From Quercus robur (taxonomy: Eukaryota > Streptophyta > Magnoliopsida > Fagales > Fagaceae): a DNA stretch of 64,000 nt. The position numbers and the translations under genes were made by a program. Location: the NCBI RefSeq assembly GCF_932294415.1, contig NC_065537.1, forward strand, positions 68,462,290 to 68,526,289, read 5' to 3'. Within the stretch, counting starts at the first letter, position 1. Every line of letters starts with the position of its first letter. The notes below the pieces were generated by a model. The model ran no database searches. It was not told the DNA's origin and was given only the letters and a program-made list of their open reading frames with translations. Below are positions 23,852 through 36,200 of this stretch, piece after piece.

Positions 23852-24045
23852 CAAATGAGGGTGTCTAGACATCTTCAAGTATTTAACTACTCTCTCAAGT
23901 GTATGCAGTCTCCTATTCTACATGCACTAGGTTATTACAGGCAGGAATCCCATGGGGGTGGCACTAAGATGTTGGTAAGAGGTTTCAAACTCAAGATCCC
24001 ATGGATATCATGAGGCCTTAGGAACCACTAAGCCAACAAAACGAC
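23852..24045 (-). mobile_element. tRNA-derived SINE
   Basis: On the minus strand, TGGCTTAGTGG (24035-24025) is an excellent RNA polymerase III A box, followed about 35 nt later by a B box-like GAGTTTGAAACC. The 3' limit is approximate, set at a T-rich stretch near 23852. Confidence 0.55.
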
Positions 24046-25070
24046 ATTAATAATTGAACAACTATGAGAGTGTCTAATTAATTTTTTTTTTTGAGAAACT
24101 AGTGTCTAATTAAATTGAAAAGATAACTTTGACCACAATTTTATTTATTGTGAAAAAAGAGAGGAGGCATGGATTGCCAATAAATTCTAAGTACATGACA
24201 AAAGAAGGGAGTCTTAAGTGATTTGTAAAGAATAAAGTGGTTTAAACCACCTTTATTCCTTTCTCCTCAAGATCTCAATCTCCTTGGAGGACAAGCCATT
24301 AATGACAATATAGATGCTTTGCTTTCTATCTCTCTAGAATCCTTCTTCTTTTCTTTTCTAAGTTAACAAGTTTTGAATCTATAAATCTTCTCTAATAAGA
24401 GTGCACATGCCTCATACTTTAATTCATTCAAGAAACATATTTGTCGTATCAAAGTTTAAGAAAGGGACGTTGTTTTAGTGTTAGCATCATGTTCCTTTTT
24501 GGTTCACTCTATCTGTATGGCCAAACCAAATCTCATCAACAAACAAGCTTTTACTTCAAACAACTTTTAAAAAATAAATTTATTAAAATGTCTTGATCTT
24601 TTTTTTATTTAAAAATAAAATATTAGGTTGTTTTATTTTTATATAGACAAAGTTTGACTATAAAATTAATTGCAACTTTAGGCTTCAACTTCCTATAAAA
24701 CGTTAACATGTGTGCAATGTACATAACAGGTGTTGAATAAGGACACTAGCTTCTTAGAGGAAGTTGGAGTATATGGCTGCAAAACTTTGTACTTTCAATA
24801 TAGGAAGACTAAAAAGATTGAATAAACATTTCATGCCATAAAGCAAAAGTATTGAACTTTCGGGACGTTTGATTGCTTCCATGAAAGAATTAATTCCTCA
24901 AAGAAAAGAAGGTTATCACATTAACCTCTGTTAGTTCCACTTGCTATACTTATCCAAAAATAAATAAATAAATTATACTTGCCTTTGCTTAGGATTATAC
25001 ATCTACATAGAAGGCCTAAAGAAATCTTTATTTTTTCTTGAAATATAATAAGTAAATTATACTCTTATAA
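24046..25070. other. Intergenic DNA upstream of NLR1, no gene seen
   Basis: AT-rich sequence with stop codons in all frames at short spacing. No recognisable element, apart from homopolymers. Confidence 0.6.
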
Positions 25071-25084
25071 TAATATTTGATCAT

Positions 25085-25193
25085 AGAGGATGTTGTATGG
25101 ATTGAAGATTCCCCTCCCCCAGCTGTGGAGGCTCTGTACTTGGACTCAACTTCTATTTAATGAAATATGACTCTTCAAAAAAAAAAAAAAAAA
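25085..25193 (+). mobile_element. 5'-truncated LINE tail with target duplication
   Basis: ATTTGATCAT occurs at 25075-25084 and 25194-25203. Between them lies a piece of about 108 bp that ends in TTTAATGAAATATGACTCTTC and a long A run, the usual end of plant L1-type LINEs in sense orientation. Confidence 0.75.
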
Positions 25194-25785
25194 ATTTGAT
25201 CATGTTTGTATCAAATTACTTGTAACCCAGTATGGAAAACTTTATACTCCTTCAATTCACCATTTTTTTTTATAAAAATTTTATTTATTTTTTGTGTTTT
25301 TTGTATTTGTTTTTATATACTAACAATCCTGGGCTACATAGCCCCTTCCAAATCGCTATCCTTTCCTTTCATTAGTAAACCAATATTCCATTATTATAAA
25401 GAAGTTTCTCAAAAAAAATTCCATTATTGTTAAGAAGAAACACATGATATAAAAAATGGTGAATGCAATAAAAATACCTATAAGAGGGTGCAACATGTCT
25501 GTGGTATTACTTGGTATGTTCTCCAATCTTAAGAACCACAAAAATGGAGGAGAGTGGTATGGAATAAAATCAAGCCACCCTATGAAGAAAAGAACCTCGA
25601 ACCACTCACGCCATCCGTGAAGGAAGGAACAATTGACAAAGTTGTTTGGTGATACCTTTTGTGGAGAAGTATGCATGGCTTTGTAATATTATTTGCTTTC
25701 ACCTGAAGAACTAATGTTCTTTGCGCAAAGCATCATTAGAAGACAACTACAAGGAAAGTATTTAACAAGATAAACCCTTAAGGCT

Positions 25786-25793
25786 TATAAATA
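25786..25793 (+). promoter_or_regulatory. TATA box of NLR1
   Basis: TATAAATA lies 102 bp upstream of the NLR1 ATG. The leader between them (25811-25894, with GGACACAACAACAAC and TATTCCTGAAAGAAA) is conserved before NLR3 at 45422-45502, which supports a shared 5' UTR. Confidence 0.6.
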
Positions 25794-25894
25794 TTGATGT
25801 TGATATTCTAAGCTGGACACAACAACAACCTGCCTCTCATCACTTTCATCATCCCACAAACACATATAGTATTCCTGAAAGAAAGACAAAAAAA

Positions 25895-28800
25895 ATGGCT
25901 GAAGGAGCTCTCTTCGACCTTGCCAAGAAAGTCCTTGAAGTGGTGGGTTCCTTAGCTCTCCAAGAGATCAAGTTGGCCCATGGTGTCAAAGCTGAGCTTG
26001 AAAATTTAAAGAGCACAGTTTCCACAATCAAAGATGTACTTCTTGATGCTGAAAAGAAGGCTGGTGATAGTGTTGCGGTCAAATGTTGGCTCGAAAAGCT
26101 TAAAGATGTCCTCCATGATGCAGATGACGTGCTGGATGATTTCTCCACTGAAGCTTTGCAACACAAAATGATGGCTGGAAATAAGATGACTAAGGAGGTA
26201 CGCATTTTCTTTTCAAGTTCAAACCAGCTTGCTTTTAGTCTTAAGATGGGTCATAGAATAAAGGCAACTAGGAAGAGACTAGATGTCATTAAAAATGAAA
26301 TGATGAAGTTCTCCTTTATAAAAGGCTCCATCGAGCCACAAGTCAAGAATAGGGATAGGGAAACTTATTCTTTTGTACTTCAAGAAGAAGTAATTGGGAG
26401 AGAGGATGATAAACAAGAAATTATAAAATTTCTTTTGCATACCAATGTTGAAGATAATGTTTCAATTATTCCAATAGTTGGAATTGGAGGCCTAGGGAAA
26501 ACTACACTAGCTCAACTCATTTACAATGATGAAAATGTCAAAACACATTTTGAGCCGAAGTTGTGGATTTGTGTATCTGATAACTTTGATGTAAAACAAA
26601 TTGTTAAACAAATTTTAGAATCTTTAAAATTAAAAGAAGAGAGCCATGAAGAAAACCTTGACAATTTACAAAACCACCTTCGAGAAAAACTTAATGGAAA
26701 AAAATACTTCCTTGTCCTGGACGATGTCTGGAATGAGGACAGAGATAAATGGCTCCTCTTGAAAAATTTATTAGTAGGTGGTGCAAGCGGAAGTAGGATA
26801 CTGATAACCACACGTTCCGAAAATGTAGCAAAGATAACTGCCACAAATTCGTGGTATTCTCTAAAAGGTCTACCTAGAGAAAAGGCTTGGAGTTTGTTTG
26901 TAAAAATGGCATTTGAACACGGTCAAGAACCAACAAAAAAATTCTCAGAAATAGGAAATAAGATTGTTGAAAAGTGTGATGGATTACCTCTCGCTATAAG
27001 AACAATAGGAAGCCTATTGTATCTCAAAACTTCTGAGATTGAGTGGCAATCATTCTTAGATAATGAACTCTTAAAAATAGGTCAACAAGAAAATAAGATC
27101 TCATCAACTCTTAAGTTGAGTTATGATCATCTTCCACCACACTTGAAGCAATGTTTTGCTTATTGTCGATTGTTTCCAAAAGATGATAGGATTGACGTAT
27201 ACACACTTATTAATCTTTGGGCAGCACAAGGATTTATTGTTTTAGTAGGTCCAAAGCAGCGTTTTGAGGATGTTGGTAAAAAATATTTTACGGAATTACT
27301 TTGGAGGTCATTTTTCCAAGATGTAGAAAATGATAAATGGGGCAATATAAAATCGTGTAAAATGCACGATCTCATGCATGATCTTGCAAGTCTTGTGTCT
27401 GGAACGGAAAGTGCCGTATTAAATTCAAGTGGGGAAAATGATATTGAAAAAGTTCGTCATGTATCATTTAATTTTATGGATTCACCAATGCAATTTTCGA
27501 CCCCCATGCCTGATGGAAGGAAGATACACACAGTTCTAGTATTTCATTTATGGTGGAATTTGAATAATTTAAATTGTGATGCATTAATTTCAAATTGTAA
27601 GTATCTACGTGCATTGGATTTGAGTAATCTACGACTACTTGTAGTGCCACGTTCAATTGGGAAATTGAAGCATTTAAGATACCTTAATCTTTCTGGAAAT
27701 GGAATTGAAATTCTCCCTGATTCCATTACTAAGATGCTGAATTTGCAAACACTGATACTACGAGGTTGTGAATTGCTTAGAGAATTACCCAAGGGCATTA
27801 AAAAGTTGGTCAATCTCAGGTTTCTAGATGTTACAGGTTGCAGCCGCAAATTGACTAATATGCCCCTTGAAATCGAACACCTTACTTGTCTTGAGACGAT
27901 ACTACCAGCGGTTGTTGTGAGAAAGGAAGGTTCTGGGGCTAGCTGTAGTGGTTTGTATAAGAAAAAGGGGGCCAAGTCCAATGGTGGGCCAAGTCAATTA
28001 AAGGAACTACACAACTTGGGAGGGAAATTAATAATTGAAAATCTGGGATATGGAAAGGATGACGTGTCGGAATATAAAGATGCAAATTTAAAGGAGAAAC
28101 ATCACCTTCAACATCTGGAATTACATGCTTATCAAAAAAAACATCTGGAATTACATTGGGGTTGGTCGGATGGAGAATGCGAATGTGATGAAATACTGGA
28201 AGAGCTCCAGCCACATCCAAATCTTAAAGCGTTGGAATTGGTGAATTATATGGGTGTGAGAATTCCAAGTTGGGTCTCTTCTCTCACTAATCTTCTTCAT
28301 TTTGTATTATATGAAAATAGGAGATTGCAGCACCTCCCACCGTTAAATCAACTCCCTTTTCTCAAGGTCGTCTCTCTTTATGAAATGGAAGCACTTGAAT
28401 ACATTTCAGATGAAGACAGTGTTAGTAACGTGTTGGGTGCTTCCTCTTCTTCTTCTTCTTCAAAAACACCATTCTTCCCATCCTTATCTTCTCTTACATT
28501 ATATGATTGCCCAAAACTGAAGGGATGGTGGAGGAATTCAGATGATGATGATAATGAGCCACACCATCTCTTACTTCCATCATTTCCTCCTTCTCTTTCG
28601 GAATTATATATTTCCGAATGCCCTAACCTGACTTCCATGCCCCCGTTTCCATATTTGAAAGAAAGTCTGTCCTTGTGGAGCTGTAGCTGGAAGGTAATGG
28701 AGCAGACAATGAAAATGAAAATGAAAATGGGAGCAGCAACCACATCAACCTACTTTCCTCTCTCTCAATTACAGCAATTACACTTACGTCAGATGAATGA

Positions 28801-29470
28801 TTTCGAATCTCTTCCAGAGGAGTGGCTTCGGAACCTCGTTTCTCTCCGGGAACTCTCTATACAATGGTGCGATGGATTGGTTTCTCTCCCTTGGATAGGC
28901 ATCCTCACATCACTACAAACCCTTGAAATTTGGGGATGTCACAATCTGACGTCACTTCCTCAAGAGATTCGCAATCTCACCTCTTTAAAAGAGTTGAGAA
29001 TTTCGCATTGTCCCCTCTTAGGGCAAAGATGTAAGAGGCAAATAGGTGAAGATTGGCCCTTCATTGCCCATGTCCCAACCGTACTAGTGGATTGGCAGAA
29101 CCAGCAAGAAGAAACAATTTCTTCAGGTATGCATCTCATCTATCTATCTTTTAATCCCAAATTAAAAATCAACCTTTTAAAACTATTCAACTTCTTTTTT
29201 TTATGCTGAACTGAACCAGTTTAAAACTCTCTTTCCTTCTTTTCCCTATTTTTCCTTTTTCCTGTCTATAAAGTGTTAATTAGACACACGATTTCTTCAC
29301 AAAGTTATTTGAACAAGAAAAATTAGGATAATGTAATCCATCCTTTTTTATTTTTTGTTTTCTTTTAATTCTAATGATTTATGTCTTTGTACCTAAGAGC
29401 ATGTTGATAATATGATGTGTATGGTTGCTTCTTAATTATTGCAGAATCTGGGTCAGATTCAGTTTGTTAA
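25895..29470 (+). CDS. NLR1: RGA-type CC-NBS-LRR immune receptor, intact
   Basis: Cytoplasmic intracellular immune receptor of the CC-NB-ARC-LRR class. The start MAEGALFDLA is shared with NLR2. Rx-type coiled coil at residues 1-140, with the EDVID-like stretch DVLHDADDVLDDF (71-83). NB-ARC motifs: P-loop GIGGLGKTT (196-204), kinase 2 LVLDDVW (273-279), RNBS-B GSRILITTR (299-307), GLPL (363-366), RNBS-D CFAYCRLFPKD (420-430) and MHD (490-492). LRRs run from about 570 to 1070, with low-complexity serine and methionine/lysine stretches. Paralogue comparison supports a 3' splice: coding runs to 29126 (donor GTATGC) and resumes at 29445-29470 with SESGSDSVC and a stop, for 1085 aa. Unspliced, the frame would stop at 29209 (1104 aa). 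All NB-ARC motifs are canonical, so the protein is probably functional. The pathogen recognised cannot be inferred. Confidence 0.9.
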
Positions 29471-31835
29471 CAATTCGAGAGGAGGACTTAATCTATCAAT
29501 TACCATTGCAGGAATTAGCTTATTTTGCAGGTATCTTGTTGGTTCACCCTCTTTTATTTATTTTATTCTTTTTTGGGGGTCTATATATCTACTAGGATTA
29601 TTTTAAGATTCTCATTTGAACTATTGATCTATAGAAAAATAACTAATGGTTTAGTTACTATTTTTGATGGGATAATTGCTTAATGCATTCTTTCTTTTCT
29701 CAGAATTTTTTTATTTTAGAGACTTTGTTTTAGTCAAAAGCAGAACAACTACAGATGTAGACATTCACAATTCTAGAGATAATATTTTTTTTGGTTTCCT
29801 AGTGATTTTTGGGCTCTTGCTCTACCTCACTTACAGCCTTTCTTTCATCTTGAAGTATTTCAAAACAAAAAATTCAAACCTTTTTTTTAAAAAAAAATTC
29901 TTCCTGCTCATTGTTGTCCTGCAACCTGCCAGAAACGGAAAAGTTCTAATTTTTTAATGCATAGTTGCACACTTCATGTGCTTTATTTTTTGGTTCTTGT
30001 GCTAAAACAGAGGGTTCATAACGATTCCATCATGTGTGTAAATAATACTGCGATATCCAAGTACTAGAGAATGGGTCTAATTAGTCATGTACAATTCATG
30101 GATAGATTGGATTGATTATTTTTTATTACTGCCAATAAAAATTTTAAATTTCTAATTAATTTTTTTATTACTTGAATGCTAACTAAGACTTGAAGACCCC
30201 TCATTTTGCTTACTTTCCCCCCCATTTTTTGAATAATAGGTTATTTTGTCAATTTCTCTGCCTCCTAAAGTCGTAGTCCTTTCTGCATTTGGTTGTGAAG
30301 TCCTTGTAATCTTGAGGCAGCAGCACATCTGTTCATTTTTAATCAGTGGGGACCAAATACAGTCCCACAAAAATGAGTAGGAGAGAATATTGGATAGAAG
30401 TTGGAATCTGATGGCATCTTTAACTACTTCAGGTATTTGACTTTTAATGAAGAAATCTTGTTTTGATATATCTTGGAGAACTTATCAGGCATTGGACTTT
30501 TCAGTTTTCATGCAGAACTTAAAATTCAGACCTTTTACTAAACTTTCAGGCCTTGCAATTGTGTAACACGTCCCAGAATTGCAAGTGGATTGTCAGAATC
30601 TGCCAAAAACAATTTCTTCAGTAGGCATCTATCTTTTAATTCCAATTTTTCATGGACAATCATATGCAGATGCCCTTCTTCTTGATGCCTTTTGAGGTTT
30701 GTCATATTTTGGAGAACTTCTTAGTCATTTGACTTCTTATGCAGAACCAACTTAGGCAAAGAACAAGCTTGGGTGCCAAATTCAGACACTATTCAAAAAC
30801 TGCAATTGTGCAACAGGTCAAGAACTTGGTGGTAATCATTTGTTTCCCTTTTTTCCCATCAAAACTTTAATAAGATGCACGATTTCTTCAAACTTGTTCT
30901 ATCATTTGTTCTTTTATTCTAATGATTTATGTATTTTCCTCTAAACTTGTGTTAATGAAATGACATATATGGTTGCTTGTTCATAATTGCAGAATCATAG
31001 CAAATTTCTTAGAACTTTGAAGGGAGGACTTGACCAGGCAACTAACACTGCAGGAATTAGCTTACTAAACCGGTATTTTGGTAGTTAATTTTTTTTTTTT
31101 TTTTTTGGGTTATAAAGGTTTCCAACATATATCTACTAAATGCTTTTCATGAGATGATTAAACCAAAATACTCCTCACATGTTTGTGTGTATACTTGCTT
31201 TAAAAAGCCAAAAAGGAACAAGAGAATGACTAAATGAGCCTAATGTATTCATACATGCACTAGTTCAAAGATAGTTTGAATTGAATTTTTATCTGTTAAT
31301 AGAATATAATTACAAATTATGTTTTAACTACTTCAAGTATCTTGCTTTTTATGCTCAACTGAAAACCAATTTTTTTGTTCTTATTCATTATGCTTTTTGA
31401 GGTTTTGATATTTTGAAGAATTTCTCAATCATCTGACTTCTCACGCAGAACAAATTAAGGACAAACCTGGCTTACCTTTTTCAAAACTTTATGCCCCAGA
31501 AATTATGCCAAGTACAGTCTTGGACTCAATGGTAATCATCTTTTTTTGTTTTTTTAATAAATCCCTTTACTTTTTTTTAACATCAAAACTTTAATTAGAT
31601 TCTTGATTTCTTTAAATTATTAGGATAATAAAAAGGGATAATTGTAAATTCTTCCATTTGTTCTATTATTTTAATGATTTATATCATTGTATCTAAGCTT
31701 GTGTCGATGAAATGACATATATGGTTGCTTAATAATTGCAGAATCGTAGCAGCTTTGGTAGAATTTTGAAGGGAGGAACATGACCAAGCAACAATAACTC
31801 AATGGGGAATCAGCTTACTATAAAGGTATTTTGGC
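29445..31835 (+). repeat. Serial copies of the NLR 3' exon module
   Basis: The terminal NLR1 exon (29445-29531, ending at donor GTATCT) recurs in degenerate form at about 30991-31072 and 31740-31828. Each copy follows the phrase ATATGGTTGCTT..ATTGCAG and carries GGGAGGAC..CAGGAATTAGCTTA. At 30575-30650 there is also a decayed copy of the end of the LRR exon (AACAATTTCTTCAG). These look like remnants of NLR gene ends left by repeated unequal exchange, and no new gene is encoded. Confidence 0.65.
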
Positions 31836-32383
31836 AGTTACTTTTCTTTTTCTTTTTCTTTTTTTTTTGGGGGGGGGGGGGGAGGGGGTGTTAATATATA
31901 TATATATTTTTGAGAACAATATTTGTTTGATTCCTCACATGTTGGTGTGAAAACTGACTTTTTAAAGTCAGAAGAGCACAAGAATGACTGATCAAGTATA
32001 ATTTTTTGTACATGCGCAAATTTGAAGGAAGATTGGATTGAATTTTTATCTGTTACTCAATTAAATATTACTAATTAAGGTTTTTCATCTTGCTTGTATT
32101 CCAATTAAGACTTGAGGATAACACCATTTTTCTTTTCATTTCTTTTTAGTTGGTATTTTGTCTATTTCACTACCTCCTAAAGCATGGCCTTTGCTTCTTA
32201 ACTTTTGGTTGTGCAGTCTCTGTTCAAACAATGGGCAACATGATGCATGTTCTTTTTTATAATCATTGGAAAGTAGAGGGGGCAAGCAGTGTAATGGATG
32301 GATAGAGTGTATGGAGTTTTTAGGCCAAAGAGAGGTAGGAGGAAGGATGGCTGAGCTGTGATGGGTAAGAGAGGCAATTTGAT

Positions 32384-33265
32384 TAAATGTCCCAGACTGG
32401 AAGGTATTGGAGCAGACAATGAAAATGAGAGCAACCACATCAACCTACTTTCCTCTCTTTCAATTAGAGGATTTAGAATAATATCAGATTAATGATTTAA
32501 AATCACTTCTAGAGGAGAGGCTGCAGAACCTCATTTCTCTCCGGGAACTCTATATAAAAAGGAAAGATGGACTGGGTTCTCTCCCTTGGATAGGCATCCT
32601 CACATCACTACTAAGTCTTAACATTTGGGAATGTCCCAAACTAATGTCACTTCCTCAAGGGATTCACAATCTCACCTCTTTACAAGAACTAGGAATTGAT
32701 AATTGTCCCAATCTGACGTCACTTCCTCGAGGGAGTCGCAATCTCACCTTTAAAAAAGTTGGAAATTCTTGATTGTCCCCTCTTACGGCAAAGATGTGAG
32801 AGGCAAACAGGTGAAGATTGGCCATCATAGCTCATGTCCCATATGTGCATGTGGATGGTCTGATCAACCAAGAAGAAACAATTTCTTTAGGTATGCATCT
32901 ATCTATCTTTTCATCCCAAATTAAAAACCAACCACTGGTTTTTGAGGGTTTTGATATTTTGGACTACTTCTAAAACTATTCAACTTCTTTCTTATGCAGA
33001 ACTAAACCATTTTAAAACTCTCTTTTCTTCTTTTTCTTTTTCCTATCTATAAAATGTTAATTAGACACTTGATTTCTTCACAAAGTTATTTGAACAAGAA
33101 AGATTAGGATAATGTCATCCTTCCCTTCATACATACATACATATATATATACACGTATGTATGTTAAAATTTTAATTATTTGTATCTTTGTACATAAGAC
33201 CATAATATGGTGTGTATGGTTGCTTCTTAATAATTGCAGAATCAGAATCAGAGTCAAAGTCAGTT
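32384..33265 (+). pseudogene. NLR remnant: C-terminal LRRs only
   Basis: Sequence from 32384 to 32890 matches the last LRRs of NLR1 and NLR3 (words for [51 protein letters not shown]), but with internal stops and frame changes. It keeps the donor GTATGC at 32891 and a terminal exon at 33240-33270, whose coding part would read SESESESKSVC and stop. CC and NB-ARC are absent. It is a truncated pseudogene, and it documents that the 3' intron is a feature of the family. Confidence 0.82.
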
Positions 33266-33270
33266 TGTTA

Positions 33271-36200
33271 ACGCTTAGAGAGGACATAATCTAGGTCTAC
33301 CATTGCAGGAATTAGCTTATTTTGCAGGTATTTCGTTGGTTGATTCTCTTTTGTTCATTTAAAAGTCTGTCTTTTGTTCTTCGATTCTTTGGTTTCTTAA
33401 ATTCTCTCTTTTGTTGAGGAAGTAACATGTTTTATTTTAATGAGGTGATTAAATGAAAAATTTTTGTTTGCTTCCTCACATGTCGAATTGTTAATGTAAG
33501 ACTGACTTTGAAGTCAAAGAAGAATGAGAGAATGACTGAATGAGTCTAATTTGTTCATTCATGCACAAATTCAAATGTAGATTGGATTGAATTTTATATG
33601 TTACTCGATTAAAATTTACCAATGAAGGTTTTCCTTTTTGTTTGAATCCCAATTAAGATTAGAGGATATTGTTACTTTACCCATTTTTATATAATAGGTT
33701 GTTACGCTTAAAACAACACCCAGGTTTTAGAACTTTTCGTTTTTCCAGTGGTTGGTAATTTGACACTTTCTCTCTCTTCTAAAGCCGTGGCCCTTGGTTT
33801 TGAATTTGGCCGTGGAGTCCTATGTGAACATGAGGCAGCAAACATGAGTATAGGAGGGAAAGAGTTGAATCTGATGGTGTCTTTAACTACTTAAGGTATT
33901 TTTTTTTTTTTTTATGAAGAACCGAACACCAATTTTCTTGTTCTTGTTTCTTCTTCTTCATCTTTGCATTTTCAGTTTTGATATTTTGAAGCTTCTCAAT
34001 CAATTGATATCTCACGCAGAACAAATTAAGGCAACAACTAACCTGGCGCAAAATTTGGACTCTATTCAAAACTTTCTGGCCCTGAAATTGTGCAACAAGT
34101 CATGGACTCAATGGTTATCATCTATTTGCTTTATATTATTTGGGAAATTTCTTTCTGTTTTGTTTCCCTTTTGTATGTGCAAAGGACTGTTGCTACTTAT
34201 ATGATCTCATCACATAAACGGAGAAGAAAGGATAACGTCTATATCATTGTACGTAAAACTTCTTTGATGTCATGAGGTGATGTTCTTTGTTTCATTTCTG
34301 ACAATTGTAGAAATGGAGAAAATCTTTTGACACTTTAAGGGAGTATCTACCCTGCCAACTAAGACTGCAGGAATTAACTTATTATAATGTATTCAGTTTG
34401 GTCAAGTTTTTTCCTTTATATTATAAGCTTTTGACATGTTCTTGTATTTGCTAAATATTGATTTACACATAGTCATTTGGGTAATTATTAATGGTAACTA
34501 ACTAATGACTTATGTAGTTTATGCGGTGAGATAATAAGGCTGAATAATATCTTCTTTTCCCAAATGTTTTTGGAGAATTTGTTTTTTATCAAAAGCATAA
34601 AATGAGATTGAGTCCAATAGGTTTATTTAGTCTAGCGTGCCTATACATGCTCACAAATCCTACGGTATATGTAACAAAACAATTCTCCATCATTCCATTT
34701 CTTATCTCTTTATTTGAAAAAATATAAAATTTCCAATTATATTCTGGATATGTTCTAAAATTCCAGATAAAACCTTGGTAATCTGTCAACTTTGTTGCTT
34801 TTTTTTTTTTCCTACTTTTATAAGCGAAGTCACTTTAAAAACTTTTTTTCCTAGTGGTTTAATCTTTTGGATCTTGTGGCACCTGCCACTGCTACAGCCT
34901 CTACCTCATCTCCAAATATATCAAGGTAAAATATTCTTATCATTTTTATTGTGCCTTAGCTTCCTATTGTTGTCCTCCCAAAAAAAGAAGTTCTTTCTTT
35001 GGTAAATTCAATAATTGTTATTGTTGTTCTTGTGCTGAAAATGTTTTATTTTTGCAGATACTTCATAACTTCCATTATTGTATGAATGAAAACTGAGCAT
35101 CCAATTACCTTGTTATTCCAGGTATGCTTTCAGATTTTTTTTTTGGGTGTGTTCCCTGTTATATATTTATGTTTAAATTTTTCTCCAAAATTTCAAACAG
35201 AATGGTAGAATATCCTCTTTTTTCTTACTTCTTTACCTACTATTTTATGATGGTTTATTAATGCTGAAAACTTGAACTCAAAAACTTGTATTCACATGCA
35301 CTAGAATCCTGTTCGTCTAGTCTAGGAAGATTTCAAGCTGAAAGAGAAATAACACAAAGAAAGAACAAAAAGGGGCAGAAAAGTATCATCAAGTGTATTA
35401 GAAAAAATCGATTTTCCACTAAGAACACAATTAATTGGAGTTGTGCTAATGATAGGAGTGTCTGTTTCATGTTACAGTTTCAGTTTTCTAATAATATTCC
35501 CTCTTTTGCAGTTGGGATGAAGGTCACTTCAACAATTTCTTTGAAGTAAGTGCAAATTGTGAAGTTGATCCTATCTTTGTGTACTATAGAGAGTAAAGAA
35601 AAGGGAGAATTTTGGTTGAATTCCACTTTGAGGAGTACGTTGTCTTTCACCTGAATTCTCCTGTTACATTTTGTTGTTGTAAGTTATAATCTTGGAATTT
35701 TCCTTATACAAATATTGCTGCTTGGTGAAGTTATTAATCAAGGAAGAATTGGTGATTGAAGCTTTGTCCTATTGTATTCTATTTAGAAGCAAGTTTTGAG
35801 AAGCCTTCAGAAAAGGCAAATTTGAGTTCAAATAAAAGCTGGTATGCAACTTTACATATTTCTCACAACAATTGAAGTTAAATCCAACTAATTCTTGCCA
35901 CTTTAAGTGTGAATGTATGCCTTCCAAATCTTGTCGATAGTTCACTCCTTTTACCTCTTGCCAGTTTCAGTTTCAGCTCCCAATGTTACACTCATCCTTT
36001 GCCCATATGTTTGCTGGAGTTCTCTTGGATTTTTTTTTGGTCCAACTTAATTCGGTAAGCTTAGTCATTTATTACTTCAAGGTTTTTTGTTGGTTTATTC
36101 TTCTTTTTTTCTTCTTGTGAAGACTGTTGTATTATATTTTGTAGGTAAGATACTTGGAGCCTCTGTTCTCATTTTGCAGACTAATTGTTTCAATGTTGGA

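Noticed and set aside
25849-26205. 118-aa frame on the minus strand over the NLR1 coiled coil (and similar ones at 26521, 27544, 28378, 39007, 47969)
   Set aside because: These are antisense shadows of the conserved NLR reading frames. They recur opposite each paralogue and match no known family.
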